From contig OU612066.1 of NCBI GenBank assembly GCA_914767715.1, forward strand, positions 27,440,283-27,504,282: a stretch of DNA of 64,000 nt, written 5' to 3'. The DNA comes from Membranipora membranacea (lineage: Eukaryota > Bryozoa > Gymnolaemata > Cheilostomatida > Membraniporidae). Below, piece after piece: positions 62,542-64,000 of the stretch. Under the pieces are notes generated by a model. The model was given only the letters and a program-made list of their open reading frames with translations, had not been told where the DNA came from and ran no database searches. Numbering within the stretch: the first letter of the stretch is position 1; the number at the start of each line of letters is the position of its first letter. The translations under genes and the position numbers were made by a program.

Positions 62542-62661
62542 CTCAATAATTCCCTGAGCAGATTCAAAGTTTCTCTCCAGGCTCTCGGCCTCCTGTAGGG
62601 AGTTTGGACAGATGAACGTTGTGGTAAGATTGGATTCTCCATGACCGATAAATGAGGAAAC
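62542..62661 (-). CDS. trio: trio exon 1 of window: spectrin-repeat segment
   Basis: This exon has 40 codons, phase 0 at both ends. The acceptor reads TTTTCCAG before GTTTCC, and the donor is GAG|GTCAGT. The peptide contains NSLQEAESLERNF, the pattern of a spectrin helix that in Trio precedes the 'IEK/IH' helix of the next exon. The longer open frame through this exon is a different frame with no similarity; the frame used here is fixed by the next exon. The preceding exon is not visible between 62662 and 64000. Confidence 0.8.
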
Positions 62662-63409
62662 CTGGAAAACAAATAGGGAAAACTTAGCAATCAGGGAAAA
62701 AACTTTGACAGCAACAAACTTGAGGCGAGTTTGTTAGAAAAAACGTGTGAAGTTAACTTTAGGCGTTCTAGTTTTTCCTATGGCAAATTAATCTCTCATC
62801 AATTTGGTAAATATTAAAAATGAAGATGAAATTCAAACAAGTCAAGATCTGAGAATATACACATTGCCTGACCTCAGCTTAGAATAGAACGAGGAAAAGA
62901 CGTGATTAGAAAGTACTTCCTTGCGGCGTTAGTTATTGTATCAAGGTTATAAGAAAGCATTGCATGTGACACTTAGTTACGGATATGCCCTCCACAATGA
63001 TGTAATGATGTTTGCTAGGGAGACCACTGGTTAGGTACATCCTAAACTATCCATATGTTCATTCTCATCGGAGGGGGGGGGAGGGGTTTATACACCTCTC
63101 CTGCGCCATGAATGGATGTGAGTATTCAACAATGTTTAACATTAGAGAAAAGAGGGTTTCCAACTTTATATTTCTAAGCTGCCCATACAACCACAAAGTG
63201 AACAACACAATTGTTAGACGGCAATTTATTAGCTGATGCCCATTTGTCGTTGTCAAAGAAAAAAATCTCTTTTGTGAACCTTCCAAGACCCCTTCCAAGA
63301 CGGAAGCAATTTGTTTTGATCATAATCTTGACTTTTTACAATCACACTATTTCACAAGCAGATTAGTCTTAATTTTAATCACCATCAATCTTTTATCAAT
63401 TGCTCATTT

Positions 63410-63445
<36 letters not shown>

Positions 63446-64000
63446 CTTGTCATAATATTGTGATCAATTTTATATATTTGTCAACAGATTGTACAAAACA
63501 AGACCAGGATCACGTTGTACTATATCATGGTACACTTTTTGATAACTTTTAACTTTTATGATAACTTTTAAGCTTTTCTTGAGAAATGAATCACTTAAAA
63601 AGTGAAAGCCGGAAGATTTCCGGGTATTGACATGATATGACACGGGAAGTTGAGTCACAACTTCTTGAATAGTTGGACATTCACATTGTTGGCATACTCT
63701 GTACCATGAAGGCTCAGGCCTACTCTAATACACATACATAGTGAGAGGGGTCAAGTACTTTCACACATAACCTGTCAAAAAGTGATCTAATATTGATCGT
63801 TATACAGTACGACAGGAAATTGTGTTTTTTAGTTCTTGTGAAGCGGAAAGTAAATGTGTTACTCTACAGGGAGCTAAAAACATCATGTCAGTGACGCTGC
63901 CACAGACGCTGGCTTTCACTTTATGATGTGCAGATTGATTTACGCCTAAAAGCGTTTCAGCATCGCAGAAAATTGCTTTTCTCTAATTGCTTATGATGTA
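62662..64000. other. Intron upstream of trio exon 1 of the window
   Basis: No phase-compatible exon with a good donor was found up to the window edge. A G-rich run lies near 63071-63083 and a TA microsatellite at 63413-63443. Confidence 0.6.
63413..63443. repeat. TA microsatellite
   Basis: About 15 uninterrupted TA units. Confidence 0.95.

Larger units (their letters stand above)
1148..62661 (-). other. trio: Trio/Kalirin-family dual RhoGEF gene (partial, 29 coding exons seen)
   Basis: This is the span of one minus-strand gene whose exons are listed separately. Seen: 29 exons with GT-AG borders, all phases compatible, giving 1515 codons in one frame. Domain order is spectrin repeats, DH1-PH1, SH3, DH2-PH2, the order that defines Trio/Kalirin/UNC-73. 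Known of the family: GEF1 acts on Rac1/RhoG and GEF2 on RhoA, in axon guidance, cell migration and synapse shaping at the membrane and actin cortex. Vertebrate full-length proteins are about 3000 residues, so this window holds about half. Vertebrates have two paralogues (TRIO, KALRN); most invertebrates have one, so 'trio' is the likely name. The 5' end (Sec14, early spectrin repeats) and any C-terminal SH3/Ig/kinase region are outside the window. Confidence 0.95.

Noticed and set aside
62502-62690. 62-codon minus-strand frame over exon 1 of the window
   Set aside because: Wrong frame: the spectrin-like frame with exact phase 0 to 0 splicing is a different one.

Overview
The window is a piece of a metazoan nuclear genome. 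It is AT-rich, has many long introns, no operons, GT-AG splice sites throughout, and short inverted-repeat (MITE-like) elements in the introns. Low-density coding, intron sizes of about 0.2-8.4 kb and abundant foldback repeats suggest an invertebrate. I cannot name the phylum from the sequence alone.

Nearly everything that can be supported belongs to one gene on the minus strand: a Trio/Kalirin-type dual Rho guanine-nucleotide exchange factor. I assembled 29 coding exons (62661 down to 1148) from splice signals and reading phase. They join without a frame break into 4545 nt, or 1515 codons, and both ends run off the window. Residue numbers below refer to this 1515-codon model. From high to low coordinates it encodes: the last spectrin repeats (62661-47694, with the linker reaching into 41.6 kb), DH1 (41.4-38.7 kb), PH1 (38.8-37.6 kb), a linker, SH3-1 (32.8-29.4 kb), a Ser/Gly-rich linker (20.9-9.4 kb), DH2 (7.8-2.9 kb), PH2 (2.6-1.8 kb) and the start of the linker after PH2 (1.4-1.1 kb). 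The Sec14 domain and first spectrin repeats should lie beyond 64000; a second SH3, Ig and kinase module, if present, would lie below 1.

The most interesting feature is how many alternative ways into this gene the sequence offers. A single 2.2-kb open exon (52302-50108) encodes about 730 residues of disordered, Pro/Ser-rich sequence with five Tyr-x-Asn motifs. It splices in phase to the last spectrin exon. Three further ATG-plus-donor first exons are in phase with the next exon downstream: 42352-42209 (upstream of DH1), 24239-24209 and 19545-19231 (both upstream of DH2). A read-through of the last PH2 exon gives a stop followed by AATAAA. Together these predict full-length, GEF1-only-start and GEF2-only-start isoforms, as known for mammalian Kalirin/Trio and nematode UNC-73, but with unfamiliar leader sequences.

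Non-coding parts hold MITE-like foldback elements (5082-5890, 9573-9690, 11814-11912, 25583-25779, 27799-28102, 31399-31564), a repeated poly-C module, homopolymer C/G runs, TA microsatellites and a few tandem duplications. I saw no tRNA, rRNA, CRISPR or transposase gene, and no convincing second protein gene on either strand.
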